The notes under the pieces: model-generated | The model's input: the letters and a program-made list of their open reading frames with translations, nothing else | Databases searched by the model: none | What the model was told of the DNA's origin: nothing | Part shown: positions 1-7,238 of the stretch, one piece after another | How the letters are laid out: each line of letters begins with the position of its first letter | Numbering within the stretch: the stretch's first letter is position 1 | Made by a program: the position numbers and the translations under genes | Assembly (NCBI GenBank): GCA_964587515.1 | Contig: CAZPMO010000023.1 | Span: forward strand, 1 to 38,287 | Length of the DNA: 38,287 nt | Direction of reading: 5' to 3' | Origin: CAZPMO01 sp964587515 | GTDB taxonomy: Bacteria; Pseudomonadota; Alphaproteobacteria; MPNO01

Positions 1-29
1 CCTGCGGATTAATTCGCGCCACCGCTGGG

Positions 30-48
30 CCCCGGATCAAGTCCGGGG
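30..48. repeat. Short palindromic repeat downstream of the cupin gene
   Basis: Perfect inverted repeat: CCCCGGA (30-36), five-base spacer TCAAG, TCCGGGG (42-48), followed by TGAC. From memory, intergenic palindromes of this form (CCCCGG-N-CCGGGG then TGAC) are widespread in alphaproteobacterial genomes, so I call it a dispersed repeat. It lies 36 bases past the stop of the minus-strand cupin gene and could act as a transcript-end hairpin, but there is no T-run. A shorter relative sits at 34713-34727. Confidence 0.6.
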
Positions 49-84
49 TGACAGAGGGGCATGACGTGGCGCTAATCGCCCCGC

Positions 85-1122
85 TCAGTCAACCTCTTCG
101 CGCAGCAGGTCGAGGCGGTCGAGCATTTCCCGGTCGGTCACGATCACCAGCCGCGCGGGTCCGTCTTCGGCGCGGTGCGAGACCCAGCTCCAGTGCGGCA
201 GCGTGAATATGTCGCGCGCGGCCCAGCGGTGCGTCGTCTCGCCGATGCGGCTTTCGCCCGCGCCCTCGATGACCACGCAGACGGCGTTCGCGGTGGTCCG
301 CGCACGACGCGTCTCGCGGCCCGGCGCCAATTCCAGCGCATAGGCGTCGAGCGTCGAGATCACGCTGCCGCCGTCGACCGGATTGGCGTAACGCAGCGTG
401 CGCGCGCCGTCCGCGCCTTTCGGCATGGCCGACAATGCCGCGACCACGTCGTCCCAGGCGTAACGCAGGCGCGGGGTGTGCGGCGTTCCTTCGCGGCCGC
501 TCACCGGCACGAGGCCGCCGCCGGCGAATGAGGTGTCGGGAAGCGACGCCATGTTGTCGGGGTATGCGCCGGTCTGTCCGTATTCGCCGAACACCGCGTC
601 CTGCGATCCGACCAGCGGCACGTCGAGGATATCGACCCAGGCAACGCGTTCCGGGCTGTCGTTTTCATGGCAGTGCCAGGTCCAGTTGGGCGTGACGATG
701 AAATCGCCGGTATGCATCTCGCAACGCTTGCCGTCGACGAAGGTGCCGCCGCCCGAGCCCTCGAGCACGACCCGCAGGGCGGCGGGCGTGTGCCGGTGCG
801 GCTCGGTCTTCTCGCCGGGGAGTACGCACTGGACGCCGGCGATGATGTTGGTGGTGGTCTTCGGCGGTCCCGGCAGATGCGGGTTTTTCAGCAGCAGGAC
901 GCGATGATCGGCGTCCTTTCCCATGACCTGCTCGGTCGACAGGGCGACCACGGGTCCGAGCGTTTCCCAACTCCAGTGCATCGACGGTTCCTGGCGGCCG
1001 GGCTCGGAGACCACCAGATCGTGGTACATGTCCCATAACGGCGCCAGGTCCTGCGCCGACATCGCCTCGTACAACGCCGTGCGTTCGACGGCCGGCGTCT
1101 CCACTGTGTTCTTCGTCGCCAT
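85..1122 (-). CDS. Gentisate 1,2-dioxygenase-like double-cupin protein
   Basis: A bicupin of about 345 residues resembling gentisate 1,2-dioxygenase, the Fe(II) enzyme that opens the ring of gentisate to maleylpyruvate. The N-terminal cupin carries the metal motif, His110 and His112 in EPHRHTP (numbered from the upstream ATG), and a WHCHEN segment with His151/His153. The C-terminal cupin keeps the fold (PHWSWVSH) but lacks a clear HxH pair, as is usual in this family. Two ATGs stand in tandem (1125 and 1122); the GGAGG site is only two bases from the first and five from the second, so 1122 is preferred. It follows the flavin oxidoreductase gene with a 46-base gap and probably shares its transcript. 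The nearby fumarylacetoacetase-family gene fits the later steps of a gentisate-type pathway. Substrate could be another aromatic diol or salicylate-like acid. Confidence 0.82.
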   Translation of the reverse strand: MATKNTVETPAVERTALYEAMSAQDLAPLWDMYHDLVVSEPGRQEPSMHWSWETLGPVVALSTEQVMGKDADHRVLLLKNPHLPGPPKTTTNIIAGVQCVLPGEKTEPHRHTPAALRVVLEGSGGGTFVDGKRCEMHTGDFIVTPNWTWHCHENDSPERVAWVDILDVPLVGSQDAVFGEYGQTGAYPDNMASLPDTSFAGGGLVPVSGREGTPHTPRLRYAWDDVVAALSAMPKGADGARTLRYANPVDGGSVISTLDAYALELAPGRETRRARTTANAVCVVIEGAGESRIGETTHRWAARDIFTLPHWSWVSHRAEDGPARLVIVTDREMLDRLDLLREEVD

Positions 1123-1168
1123 CATTCCCTCCCCGTGCCTGTTGCGCCGTGGCCTCCGAACTGGCCCG

Positions 1169-2233
1169 CTAACCGGCGGATGAAAAATGCGGGATCACCT
1201 TTTCGCCGAACAGCCGGGCCGAGCGCTCGGCGTCATTGTATTCCATGGTGTTGAAGTTGACATCAAGCGATGCGATGTCGAAGCCGCCGACGAGCCGATC
1301 GAACTCGTGAATCTGCTCGATGATATCGTCCGGGGCGCCGACGAAGATCGCCTTCTTGGCGAATTGCGTCTCGAAGGTTTCCTTGGCGAGCCCGGCGACC
1401 AGCTTGTCGTAGCCCTGGTAATCGGCGGACGCGAGCCCGGCTGTCCATGCGCCCGCCGAACTGGCGGCCGAGCGCATGTGCCCGGTCAGCGGTTCGCTGG
1501 CGATGCGGACGGCTTCCTCGCGGTCCTCGTGGCAGCACATATAGAGCGCCATCATGATGCGGCCTTCGCCCGCATGACCGGCCGACTTCCAGGCCTCGCG
1601 ATAGAGCCCGCACAGCTCGGGCATGCGCTCGGCGCCGACCGCCGGGATCGCCATCAGCCAGTTGCCCATGCGGCCCGCTTTCTCGAAGGATGCCGGGGTC
1701 GTGGTCGCGGCGGTCCAGAACATCGGGCGCGGCTTTTGCGTCGGCCGTGGCAGTGATGTGACATTCTTGAACTGATGGAACCGGCCTTGCTCGGTGACGT
1801 TCTCTTCTTCCAGCAGGCGCGCGATCTGGGCGACGCCCTCGTCGAACCGGTCGATGCTTTCGTCGAGGCTGACGTCGAATCTTTCGTACTCGTGCGGCAC
1901 GAAGGCGCGCGCGAAGCCGACCTCGAGACGGCCGCCGGATATGGCGTCCAGCATGCCGATCTCGCCCGCCAGCTTCAGGGGATGATTGAATACCGGCAGC
2001 AGAGCGCCCGGGATCATTCGCGCCTTGGTCGTGCGCTGCGAGGCGGCGGTCAGGAAGATCAGCGGGTTGGGGCTGTAGCCGCCCCATTGGTGGAAATAAT
2101 GCTCGACGATCCGAACATGGGCGTAGCCGTATTCGTCGCACAAATCGACCAGACGCAACGCCTCGTCGAAATAGTCGCGGGCGGATTTTTCCTCCGGCGC
2201 CACATCGGGGAAAAACTGCAATCCGAATTCCAT
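1169..2233 (-). CDS. LLM-class (luciferase-like) flavin-dependent oxidoreductase
   Basis: A 354-residue protein of the bacterial luciferase-like monooxygenase family, an FMN/F420-type TIM barrel. Visible family features are the N-terminal strand MEFGLQFFPDV, the VRIVEHYFHQWGGYSPNP segment near residue 42 that lines the flavin site, the LKLAGEIGMLDAISGGRLEVG stretch read in two parts near residue 90, and the barrel end that includes VGAPDDIIEQI. An AGGAGG ribosome-binding site lies nine bases before the ATG. It heads a two-gene minus-strand unit with the cupin gene and is divergent from the fumarylacetoacetase-family gene across an 80-base space holding a palindrome. It probably oxygenates a small organic substrate upstream of ring cleavage; substrate and cofactor are not readable from sequence. 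Confidence 0.85.
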   Translation of the reverse strand: MEFGLQFFPDVAPEEKSARDYFDEALRLVDLCDEYGYAHVRIVEHYFHQWGGYSPNPLIFLTAASQRTTKARMIPGALLPVFNHPLKLAGEIGMLDAISGGRLEVGFARAFVPHEYERFDVSLDESIDRFDEGVAQIARLLEEENVTEQGRFHQFKNVTSLPRPTQKPRPMFWTAATTTPASFEKAGRMGNWLMAIPAVGAERMPELCGLYREAWKSAGHAGEGRIMMALYMCCHEDREEAVRIASEPLTGHMRSAASSAGAWTAGLASADYQGYDKLVAGLAKETFETQFAKKAIFVGAPDDIIEQIHEFDRLVGGFDIASLDVNFNTMEYNDAERSARLFGEKVIPHFSSAG

Positions 2234-2267
2234 GCCGGCTGCCTCCTGTCATTGCCCTTTCACGGAC

Positions 2268-2284
2268 AACCTTATACCAAGGTT
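2268..2284. promoter_or_regulatory. Palindrome in the divergent promoter region (putative operator)
   Basis: AACCTT (2268-2273), ATACC, AAGGTT (2279-2284) forms a perfect 6-5-6 inverted repeat between the divergent flavin oxidoreductase and hydrolase genes. The TATA-rich centre could serve as a -10 element, so a bound regulator would cover both start regions. No regulator gene is recognisable next to it. Operator function is inference from position and symmetry. Confidence 0.4.
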
Positions 2285-2313
2285 CACCGATAATGACCCA
2301 TAGAGAGGGCCGC

Positions 2314-3168
2314 ATGAAACTCTGCCGGTACAACGACAACAAGCTGGGCGTCGTCGAGGCGGAACAGCTTATCGATGTGAGCGAAGCGCTGGAGGCGGTT
2401 CCCGAGACGCGGTGGCCGCGCGCCAACGGCGACGGCTTCATCGCGGCGCTCGATAACGTCAGGGTGTTGGTCGGCACGCTGCGCAAGTGGGGCTTCGTGC
2501 AGCGCCACGCGAGCGTTGATATCCTGAGCCCGGTGGTCCATCCGACAAAGTTGATCGGCGCCCCCGCCAATTACGCCAAGCATGTCGCCGAGGCCGCCGC
2601 CGACGAAGGCATCCATTTCGGCGGCGAGGTAAAGACCATCGCCGAATACGGGCTGTTCCTGAAATCGCCGGTTCTGGTGGGGCCGTCCGAGGGCGTCGCG
2701 CTGCATTTCACCGACCGGCGCAACGATCACGAGGTCGAACTCGCCATGGTGATCGGGCGCGAGGCGAAGAACGTGGCGCGCGAGGATGCGCTCGATTATG
2801 TCGCGGGCTACGCCATCGGCCTCGACATGACGGTGCGCGGCCCCGAGGACCGCTCCATGCGCAAGGCGGCCGATACCTATTCGGTGCTGGGGCCGTGGCT
2901 GGTGACCGCCGACGAGATTCCCGATCCCGACAATCTCGCGATGTCCATCAGCGTCAACGGCGAGACGCGCCAGGAGTCGAACACGTCCTATCAGATTTTC
3001 GATTGCCGCCAGCTCATCGAATACGCCTCGCGCTTCTACACCCTCTATCCCGGCGACGTGATCATGACCGGCACGCCCGAAGGCGTCGGGCCGGTCGCGC
3101 CGGGCGACGTGATGCATTGCGAGATCGAGCGCATCGGCGCGATGGACGTCACCGTACGCGAGGCCTGA
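2314..3168 (+). CDS. Fumarylacetoacetate hydrolase (FAH) family protein
   Basis: A 284-residue member of the FAH superfamily, whose members cleave C-C bonds in or decarboxylate 2-oxo acids made from aromatic ring cleavage (fumarylpyruvate, acylpyruvates, 2-hydroxyhepta-2,4-dienedioate). The divalent-metal ligands are in place: NDHEVELAMVIG (Glu140, Glu142) and GLDMTVR (Asp171); MTGTPEGVGPV near the C-terminus is the usual substrate loop. The ATG at 2314 has a GAGAGG site five bases upstream; an in-frame ATG at 2293 has none. The stop directly abuts the GNAT start (TGAATG). Together with the cupin dioxygenase across the divergent promoter it suggests a gentisate/maleylpyruvate-like route, although no isomerase is visible here. 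Exact substrate unknown. Confidence 0.88.
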   Translation: MKLCRYNDNKLGVVEAEQLIDVSEALEAVPETRWPRANGDGFIAALDNVRVLVGTLRKWGFVQRHASVDILSPVVHPTKLIGAPANYAKHVAEAAADEGIHFGGEVKTIAEYGLFLKSPVLVGPSEGVALHFTDRRNDHEVELAMVIGREAKNVAREDALDYVAGYAIGLDMTVRGPEDRSMRKAADTYSVLGPWLVTADEIPDPDNLAMSISVNGETRQESNTSYQIFDCRQLIEYASRFYTLYPGDVIMTGTPEGVGPVAPGDVMHCEIERIGAMDVTVREA

Positions 3169-4122
3169 ATGGCGCTCGTTGTCCGACCGCTCGCCGAGGC
3201 CGACCTCATTGAGGCCGACCGCATCAACCGCGTCGCCTTCGGCGTCTTCTTCGGGCTCGAGGATCCGGCCACGTTTCGCGGCGATGGCGAAGTGGTGCGC
3301 GGGCGGTTCCGCACCAGTCCCCATACCGCCTTCGCCGGCGAGCTTGACGGCCGGCTGGTCGCCTGCGGCTTCGTGATGGATTGGGGCAGCGTCGCGATCC
3401 TCGGACCGCTGACCGTCGATGTGCCGTATTGGGGCCAGGGCATCGCGCGCGCCATGATGACGCCGATGCTCGACTGGATCGACGAAGGCGGGTTCGATTT
3501 TTCCGGCCTGTTCACCCACCCGCAAAGCGCCAGCCATATTCGCCTCTACGAATCCTATGGTTACGAGATGCAGCGTATAACCGGCGTGATGTCGAAACCG
3601 GCGCCCGCGGGCGCGTCGTTGGGCGGGGCGGTCCTGTATTCGGCGCTGTCGGACGATGACCGCGCCGCCGCGCTGGCCGATTGCCGGGCGGTGGCTGAAA
3701 CGATCCATCCCGGTCTCGATCTGTCGCGCGAGATCCAAGCGGTCGCCGATCTCGGCCTCGGCGATACGCTGGTGCTGCGTCGCGACGGGGCGGCGGTCGG
3801 GTTCGCCGTGTGCCATCACGGGGCGGACACGGAGGCGTCGAGCGCGCGGCTGATGGTGAAGTTCGCCGCCGTGCGCGCCGATGACGATAACGACCGGGCG
3901 GCGGCGGAGAATTTCGATCGGCTGGTCGCGGCCTGCGAGGGTCTGGCGGCGGCGCGCGGCGCGCCCGAGATCGTCGCCGGGACCAATTCGGGCCGCGCCG
4001 GCGCCTATGGCGCCCTGCGCCGCGCCGGTTATCGCACCTTCATGAACGGCATCGCCATGCTGCGCCCGGACACCGACGGTTACAACCGCCCCGACAGGTA
4101 CGTTATCGACGACTGGCGGTGA
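3169..4122 (+). CDS. GNAT-family N-acetyltransferase (tandem GNAT folds)
   Basis: A 317-residue protein. The N-terminal half (about 1-145) is a GNAT acyl-CoA transferase domain; its motif A is LTVDVPYWGQGIARAMM, with the pyrophosphate-binding Q-G-I-A turn, followed by the typical LYESYGYE end. The second half (about 150-317) has a similar strand and helix order and ends in GAYGALRRAGYRTF, as in tandem-GNAT proteins where only one lobe keeps the CoA motif. It starts at the base after the hydrolase stop and is therefore translationally coupled to it. Acceptor unknown: a small amine, amino acid or protein. The 3' end comes within three bases of the convergent RES toxin gene. Confidence 0.8.
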   Translation: MALVVRPLAEADLIEADRINRVAFGVFFGLEDPATFRGDGEVVRGRFRTSPHTAFAGELDGRLVACGFVMDWGSVAILGPLTVDVPYWGQGIARAMMTPMLDWIDEGGFDFSGLFTHPQSASHIRLYESYGYEMQRITGVMSKPAPAGASLGGAVLYSALSDDDRAAALADCRAVAETIHPGLDLSREIQAVADLGLGDTLVLRRDGAAVGFAVCHHGADTEASSARLMVKFAAVRADDDNDRAAAENFDRLVAACEGLAAARGAPEIVAGTNSGRAGAYGALRRAGYRTFMNGIAMLRPDTDGYNRPDRYVIDDWR

Positions 4123-4125
4123 GGC

Positions 4126-4674
4126 TCAGGGGAGATGCTCCTCGCGCCAGCGGGGCCAGTTGATCTCCCGCGTCTCCAAAAGCCGAACGTCTTCGAGATC
4201 GGGTAATCGGTCGAGGAACAATACGAGATTGTTGCAAGGCCAGCGCGCGCTTGGAACAACCAACCCATCGAGATCGAGAAAGCGCGCTGCGGCGCCGACC
4301 TCCTGGCCTCGCGCGGAATCTCCTTTAAGGAATGCTTCTTCGTCGATTCCCACCGCTTCAAGGGTTCGGCGGTCATCGAACCAAACCGTCCGTTCCGTGC
4401 GAACGCTGAGTTTGTTAAGCGTCACATGTGACGACGAGAACACCGGCGCCTTCGACAGATGAAAATAGATTTCCGCCATCGCGCCGTTTTCGTCGAGGCT
4501 GGTATAGAGCGCTTCGAAATCGTTGGCCGGATGCCAGCGGCCGCCGCCGGTTCCCCTCGCGAGAGGGTCGCGGCTCGCCCAGGTGACGCGCCAGACAATT
4601 CCGTCGAATGGTCGCGGCGCCATCGCCTCAAGGGGGTCAAGCAGATCGGGGTCATGGACGTGATCCGGCGGCAC
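4126..4674 (-). CDS. RES-domain toxin of a type II toxin-antitoxin pair
   Basis: A 182-residue RES-domain protein. RES toxins in characterised systems (MbcT, ParT, Res) deplete NAD+ or modify proteins with ADP-ribose from NAD+. Family landmarks are WRV (Arg29), the signature GGRWHPANDFEALYTS (Tyr57), Glu68 in AMAEIYFHLS, and VVPSARWPCNNLVLF with Ser142 and Asn148. These match the conserved Arg, Tyr, Glu and Ser of the active site, so the toxin looks intact. Start is GTG at 4674, ten bases after the antitoxin stop and with no good ribosome-binding site, implying coupled translation from the antitoxin gene. Order antitoxin then toxin is standard for RES-Xre modules. The stop nearly meets that of the GNAT gene. 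Confidence 0.9.
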   Translation of the reverse strand: MPPDHVHDPDLLDPLEAMAPRPFDGIVWRVTWASRDPLARGTGGGRWHPANDFEALYTSLDENGAMAEIYFHLSKAPVFSSSHVTLNKLSVRTERTVWFDDRRTLEAVGIDEEAFLKGDSARGQEVGAAARFLDLDGLVVPSARWPCNNLVLFLDRLPDLEDVRLLETREINWPRWREEHLP

Positions 4675-4684
4675 GCGGCAACCG

Positions 4685-5056
4685 TCAGAGATAGGCCATG
4701 TCGCCGAGACGCTCTATCGCCTCAAGAACAATTTCCGTCTTCCCGTCATGGATCAGGTCTATTGCGCGCCGCCCGTCGAGCAGGTCGCTCCGAGCGTTGA
4801 GCCACAGTCTGATCTCGTCCGGCGCATAAAATTCGGCGAGCCTATCGACCACGTAGCGCAGATCGGACAGGACAAGTTGCGTCCGGGGATGCGGCGAATG
4901 GGACCCGGCAGACCATCTGGTGACGGTCGCCTTGGAGACCTTTGCGATATTCGCCACGTCCACTCCCTTGAGACCGCCACGGTCCTTCAAGTCATTGATC
5001 GTCTTGGAGACAGCGTTGCTCATAACTTCACGTACTCGATCTTGCTGTACCGTCAC
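4685..5056 (-). CDS. Xre/MbcA/ParS-type antitoxin
   Basis: A 123-residue protein (112 if it starts at the ATG at 5023) that should neutralise the RES toxin and repress the operon. A helix-turn-helix is visible at about residues 30-50 (VDVANIAKVSKATVTRWSAG). The C-terminal toxin-binding (DUF2384-type) domain covers about 78-123: APDEIRLWLNARSDLLDG followed by GRRAIDLIHDGKTE. The GTG at 5056 has no clear ribosome-binding site; the ATG at 5023 is preceded by a weak GTGAAG and lies four bases past the stop of a possible upstream ORF. Both starts keep the HTH. The gene and its upstream region are less GC-rich than the flanks, consistent with acquisition. Confidence 0.87.
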   Translation of the reverse strand: MTVQQDRVREVMSNAVSKTINDLKDRGGLKGVDVANIAKVSKATVTRWSAGSHSPHPRTQLVLSDLRYVVDRLAEFYAPDEIRLWLNARSDLLDGRRAIDLIHDGKTEIVLEAIERLGDMAYL

Positions 5057-5420
5057 TCAATCGACCGGCTCTATTCGTCGGTGTTTGGGAGCGGGATAGG
5101 TTGTGTTGACTCAAATTGAGTTCTCCAAGGATATGAGCCAAATCATCAATTCTGCGACTTCTGGTCGAGAGTTTTTCTGTAATTTTTGAGTCTGAGATTC
5201 TCAATCTCTGGGCCATCCGTGACGTGCGATCTGCATGCGCTAATTGTTGAGTAAGGAAATGATCTGGTCGCCGCAGTTCTGGCACTTCTCCTAGCTCTTG
5301 TAGGCGACGAACGGTTTGGATCAAATAGTGTGTTTTCGGATTAAAGATCATGTCTTGCCACCCGCCCGGGCAACATCCCGTATCACGGCAAGACGGGATG
5401 AAGCTGGTGTATCGTTGCAT
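5028..5420 (-). CDS. Possible small ORF upstream of the antitoxin, unrecognised
   Basis: An open frame of 130 codons from ATG 5420 (or 107 from ATG 5351) ending four bases before the antitoxin ATG at 5023. The arrangement TGA-AGTT-ATG would suit a three-gene operon. The predicted protein is polar and rich in Arg, Ser and Leu, with no family I recognise and no membrane segment. Against it: unremarkable codon pattern, no strong ribosome-binding site at either start, and overlapping inverted repeats (GTCTTGCC/GGCAAGAC at 5352-5394 and CATCCCGT/ACGGGATG at 5374-5400) inside the first part, which look more like regulatory DNA. It may be a non-coding promoter region instead. Confidence 0.25.
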   Translation of the reverse strand: MQRYTSFIPSCRDTGCCPGGWQDMIFNPKTHYLIQTVRRLQELGEVPELRRPDHFLTQQLAHADRTSRMAQRLRISDSKITEKLSTRSRRIDDLAHILGELNLSQHNLSRSQTPTNRAGRLSDGTARSST

Positions 5421-5637
5421 TCATGGCTTTTTCCTTACCATGGAAACCTTAACATAATTGTTTCATAAAAATAAATCAAGAAACAAAAATGAATTTTTTT
5501 TGTTCAACCACTCTGTGTGGGTGAATTGCGACGGTCTTCCAGACCCACTGGAACGCAAGTGGACATGGAGTTGGATCACCAAAAACTCGTAAGAAAACCG
5601 TACGAAACTTATTTCAGATGAATCGCACCGCTGACGC
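5421..5637. other. AT-rich intergenic islet with inverted repeats
   Basis: This stretch is strikingly AT-rich compared with both flanks and holds no convincing gene. It contains TTGTTTC (5458-5464) paired with GAAACAA (5480-5486), and AACAAAAA (5482-5489) paired with TTTTTGTT (5497-5504). A GC-containing hairpin GGTCT-TCC-AGACC lies at 5533-5545. On the minus strand the AT hairpins lie downstream of the amidohydrolase stop, so they could end that transcript. The DNA may also be a remnant of the event that brought in the toxin-antitoxin pair. Confidence 0.45.
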
Positions 5638-6846
5638 TTACTTGTCCAGGTCGAAGACGCGCTTGGCGTTGAGGCCGAGGATGTTGCGCTTGGCTTCCTC
5701 GTTGAGGAAGGGGATATCCCAGATCGAGGCCGGCGTGTCGAAATCCCAGTGCGGCCAGTCCGATGCATACAGCAGCTGGGTCTTGGCGTTGATCATCTCG
5801 AAGGTCAGCTCCAGCGCCTTGGGGTGATCCATCTCCAGCGGTTGCGAGGTGTAATACATCTCCGCCATGTACTCGCTGGGCTTCTTCTTCAGGAGAGGCG
5901 CTTCCGAGGTGCGCATCATGTAGGTGTGATCGAGGCGCTGCATCAGCCACGGCACCCAGGCGAGCCCGGATTCGATCCACACCGTGTCGAGGCCGGGGAA
6001 GCGTTCCGGCAGGCCGTTCATCACCCAGTTGGTCATGTGCACCACGTTGCACCACACGAAGCCGAGCGCGTGCATCGAGCCGAACCGGTTGATCTGCGCC
6101 ATCGACTGGTCGTTCCAGTAATAGCCCGCGTGAAAGCCCAGTGGCATGCCGCGCTCTTCGAGGGCGCGATAGACCTTCATGTAGGAGTTATGATGCACCG
6201 GGCGGTGGCGCACCGAGGTGGTCATGAAGCCGATCACGCCCTTGGACTCGGAGAATTTCTCGATGGTCTTCAACGTCTCATCGGGGTCGTTGAAGGGCAG
6301 AAAAGCCATGAATTTCAACGCGTCGTCGGCCGCCAGCACATTGTCGACCGTCCACCGGTTATAGGCGTTGCCGAGCAGCGCCTCCATCTCGAACTGCGGG
6401 TGGACGCCGAGGAACAGCATGGGCGTCGGGAAGATCACCTGCTTGTCGATCGACATCGCCTGGCAGGCGCGCTGGGCCAGCACCACGTCGCGATGCACCT
6501 CGGCGCCGTCGACTGTCTCGCGCCGCGCCGACTGGTGCGGAATGCGCCCGCCGACGTCCTGGTAGCGCAGGCCGAGATCGCCATTCAGCCCATAGGGCGG
6601 CGCGCCGGTGCGGTTCTTCAGATAGTCGAGCGCCTGGTCGCGGAACACCTCGTCATCGACGTAATCGATGATGTCGGCCCACGACTCACTCTCGGTGTGA
6701 TGGGAGTCGATATCGACGACGTACACGTCGTCGAGATTGCGCACATCGGCCTGCTGCCGGGCGCGGGCGAGCACGTCGCGCGTATCGGAATAGACGTCGA
6801 TCTGCTTGTTGGGCAGTTCACGCCCGGATTCGACACCGGTGTCCAT
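5638..6846 (-). CDS. Amidohydrolase family protein (amidohydrolase_2 / ACMSD-like)
   Basis: A 402-residue TIM-barrel metal hydrolase of the amidohydrolase-2 group, which includes decarboxylases of aromatic-derived acids (ACMSD, gamma-resorcylate decarboxylase) as well as hydrolases. Visible marks: VVDIDSHHTE near the N-terminus (metal-binding DxH type), LGFHAGYYW in the middle with a metal-site His, VWIESGLAWVPWLMQRLDH, and LLYASDWPHWDFD near the C-terminus with the conserved Asp. ATG 6846 has GGAG eight bases upstream; an in-frame GTG at 6855 overlaps that site and is less likely. It is the last gene of a minus-strand operon behind a Rieske ferredoxin and a 113-residue protein, which suggests work on an aromatic or heterocyclic substrate. 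Substrate unknown. Confidence 0.83.
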   Translation of the reverse strand: MDTGVESGRELPNKQIDVYSDTRDVLARARQQADVRNLDDVYVVDIDSHHTESESWADIIDYVDDEVFRDQALDYLKNRTGAPPYGLNGDLGLRYQDVGGRIPHQSARRETVDGAEVHRDVVLAQRACQAMSIDKQVIFPTPMLFLGVHPQFEMEALLGNAYNRWTVDNVLAADDALKFMAFLPFNDPDETLKTIEKFSESKGVIGFMTTSVRHRPVHHNSYMKVYRALEERGMPLGFHAGYYWNDQSMAQINRFGSMHALGFVWCNVVHMTNWVMNGLPERFPGLDTVWIESGLAWVPWLMQRLDHTYMMRTSEAPLLKKKPSEYMAEMYYTSQPLEMDHPKALELTFEMINAKTQLLYASDWPHWDFDTPASIWDIPFLNEEAKRNILGLNAKRVFDLDK

Positions 6847-6896
6847 GGGCGGCACTCCGTTGTTGAGTTGGTTCTATTTTGCCGGCTAGGCCGCCG

Positions 6897-7238
6897 TCAG
6901 GGCGCGTCGTCGGGCCGGGGCCGGCGGAACCACATGGCGAGATCGAAGGTATTGAGGTTCACCGCCCGCAGCATCTCCGAGACGGTGACCACCACGTCGG
7001 TGGCCGTCGTCGCCTCCGCCGACGTGAAGGGCAGGAAGAAGCGGTCCTCCATTTCGATCTTGTTGGCGAACAGCCGCGCGCCGGCGGTCAGCAGACGCTG
7101 CACCGCCTCGTCCGAAATCTGATCGGTGGTTCCGTCATTCAGCGCTTTCTCGGCGATCGCAAGGGCGGTCTCCGCGGCGCCGTCGATGTCGGCGTGGGTT
7201 TCGGCGCTCTCGCCCGCCTTGGCTTCAGACGACGACAT
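6897..7238 (-). CDS. Unrecognised 113-residue protein between Rieske and amidohydrolase genes
   Basis: I do not recognise this family. The protein is acidic at the N-terminus and predicted helical, with no cysteine, signal peptide or membrane segment. A central piece reads IEMEDRFFLPFTSAEATTATD and the end is AMWFRRPRPDDAP. The start overlaps the last 14 bases of the Rieske gene, and the amidohydrolase start is 50 bases downstream, so the three are surely co-transcribed. Such tight embedding suggests a partner role, for example a small subunit or assembly factor. That is inference from position only. Confidence 0.7.
   Translation of the reverse strand: MSSSEAKAGESAETHADIDGAAETALAIAEKALNDGTTDQISDEAVQRLLTAGARLFANKIEMEDRFFLPFTSAEATTATDVVVTVSEMLRAVNLNTFDLAMWFRRPRPDDAP

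Noticed and set aside
5749..7122. 457-codon open frame on the plus strand
   Set aside because: Opposite the amidohydrolase and orphan genes; His/Val/Gln-rich shadow with no motif.
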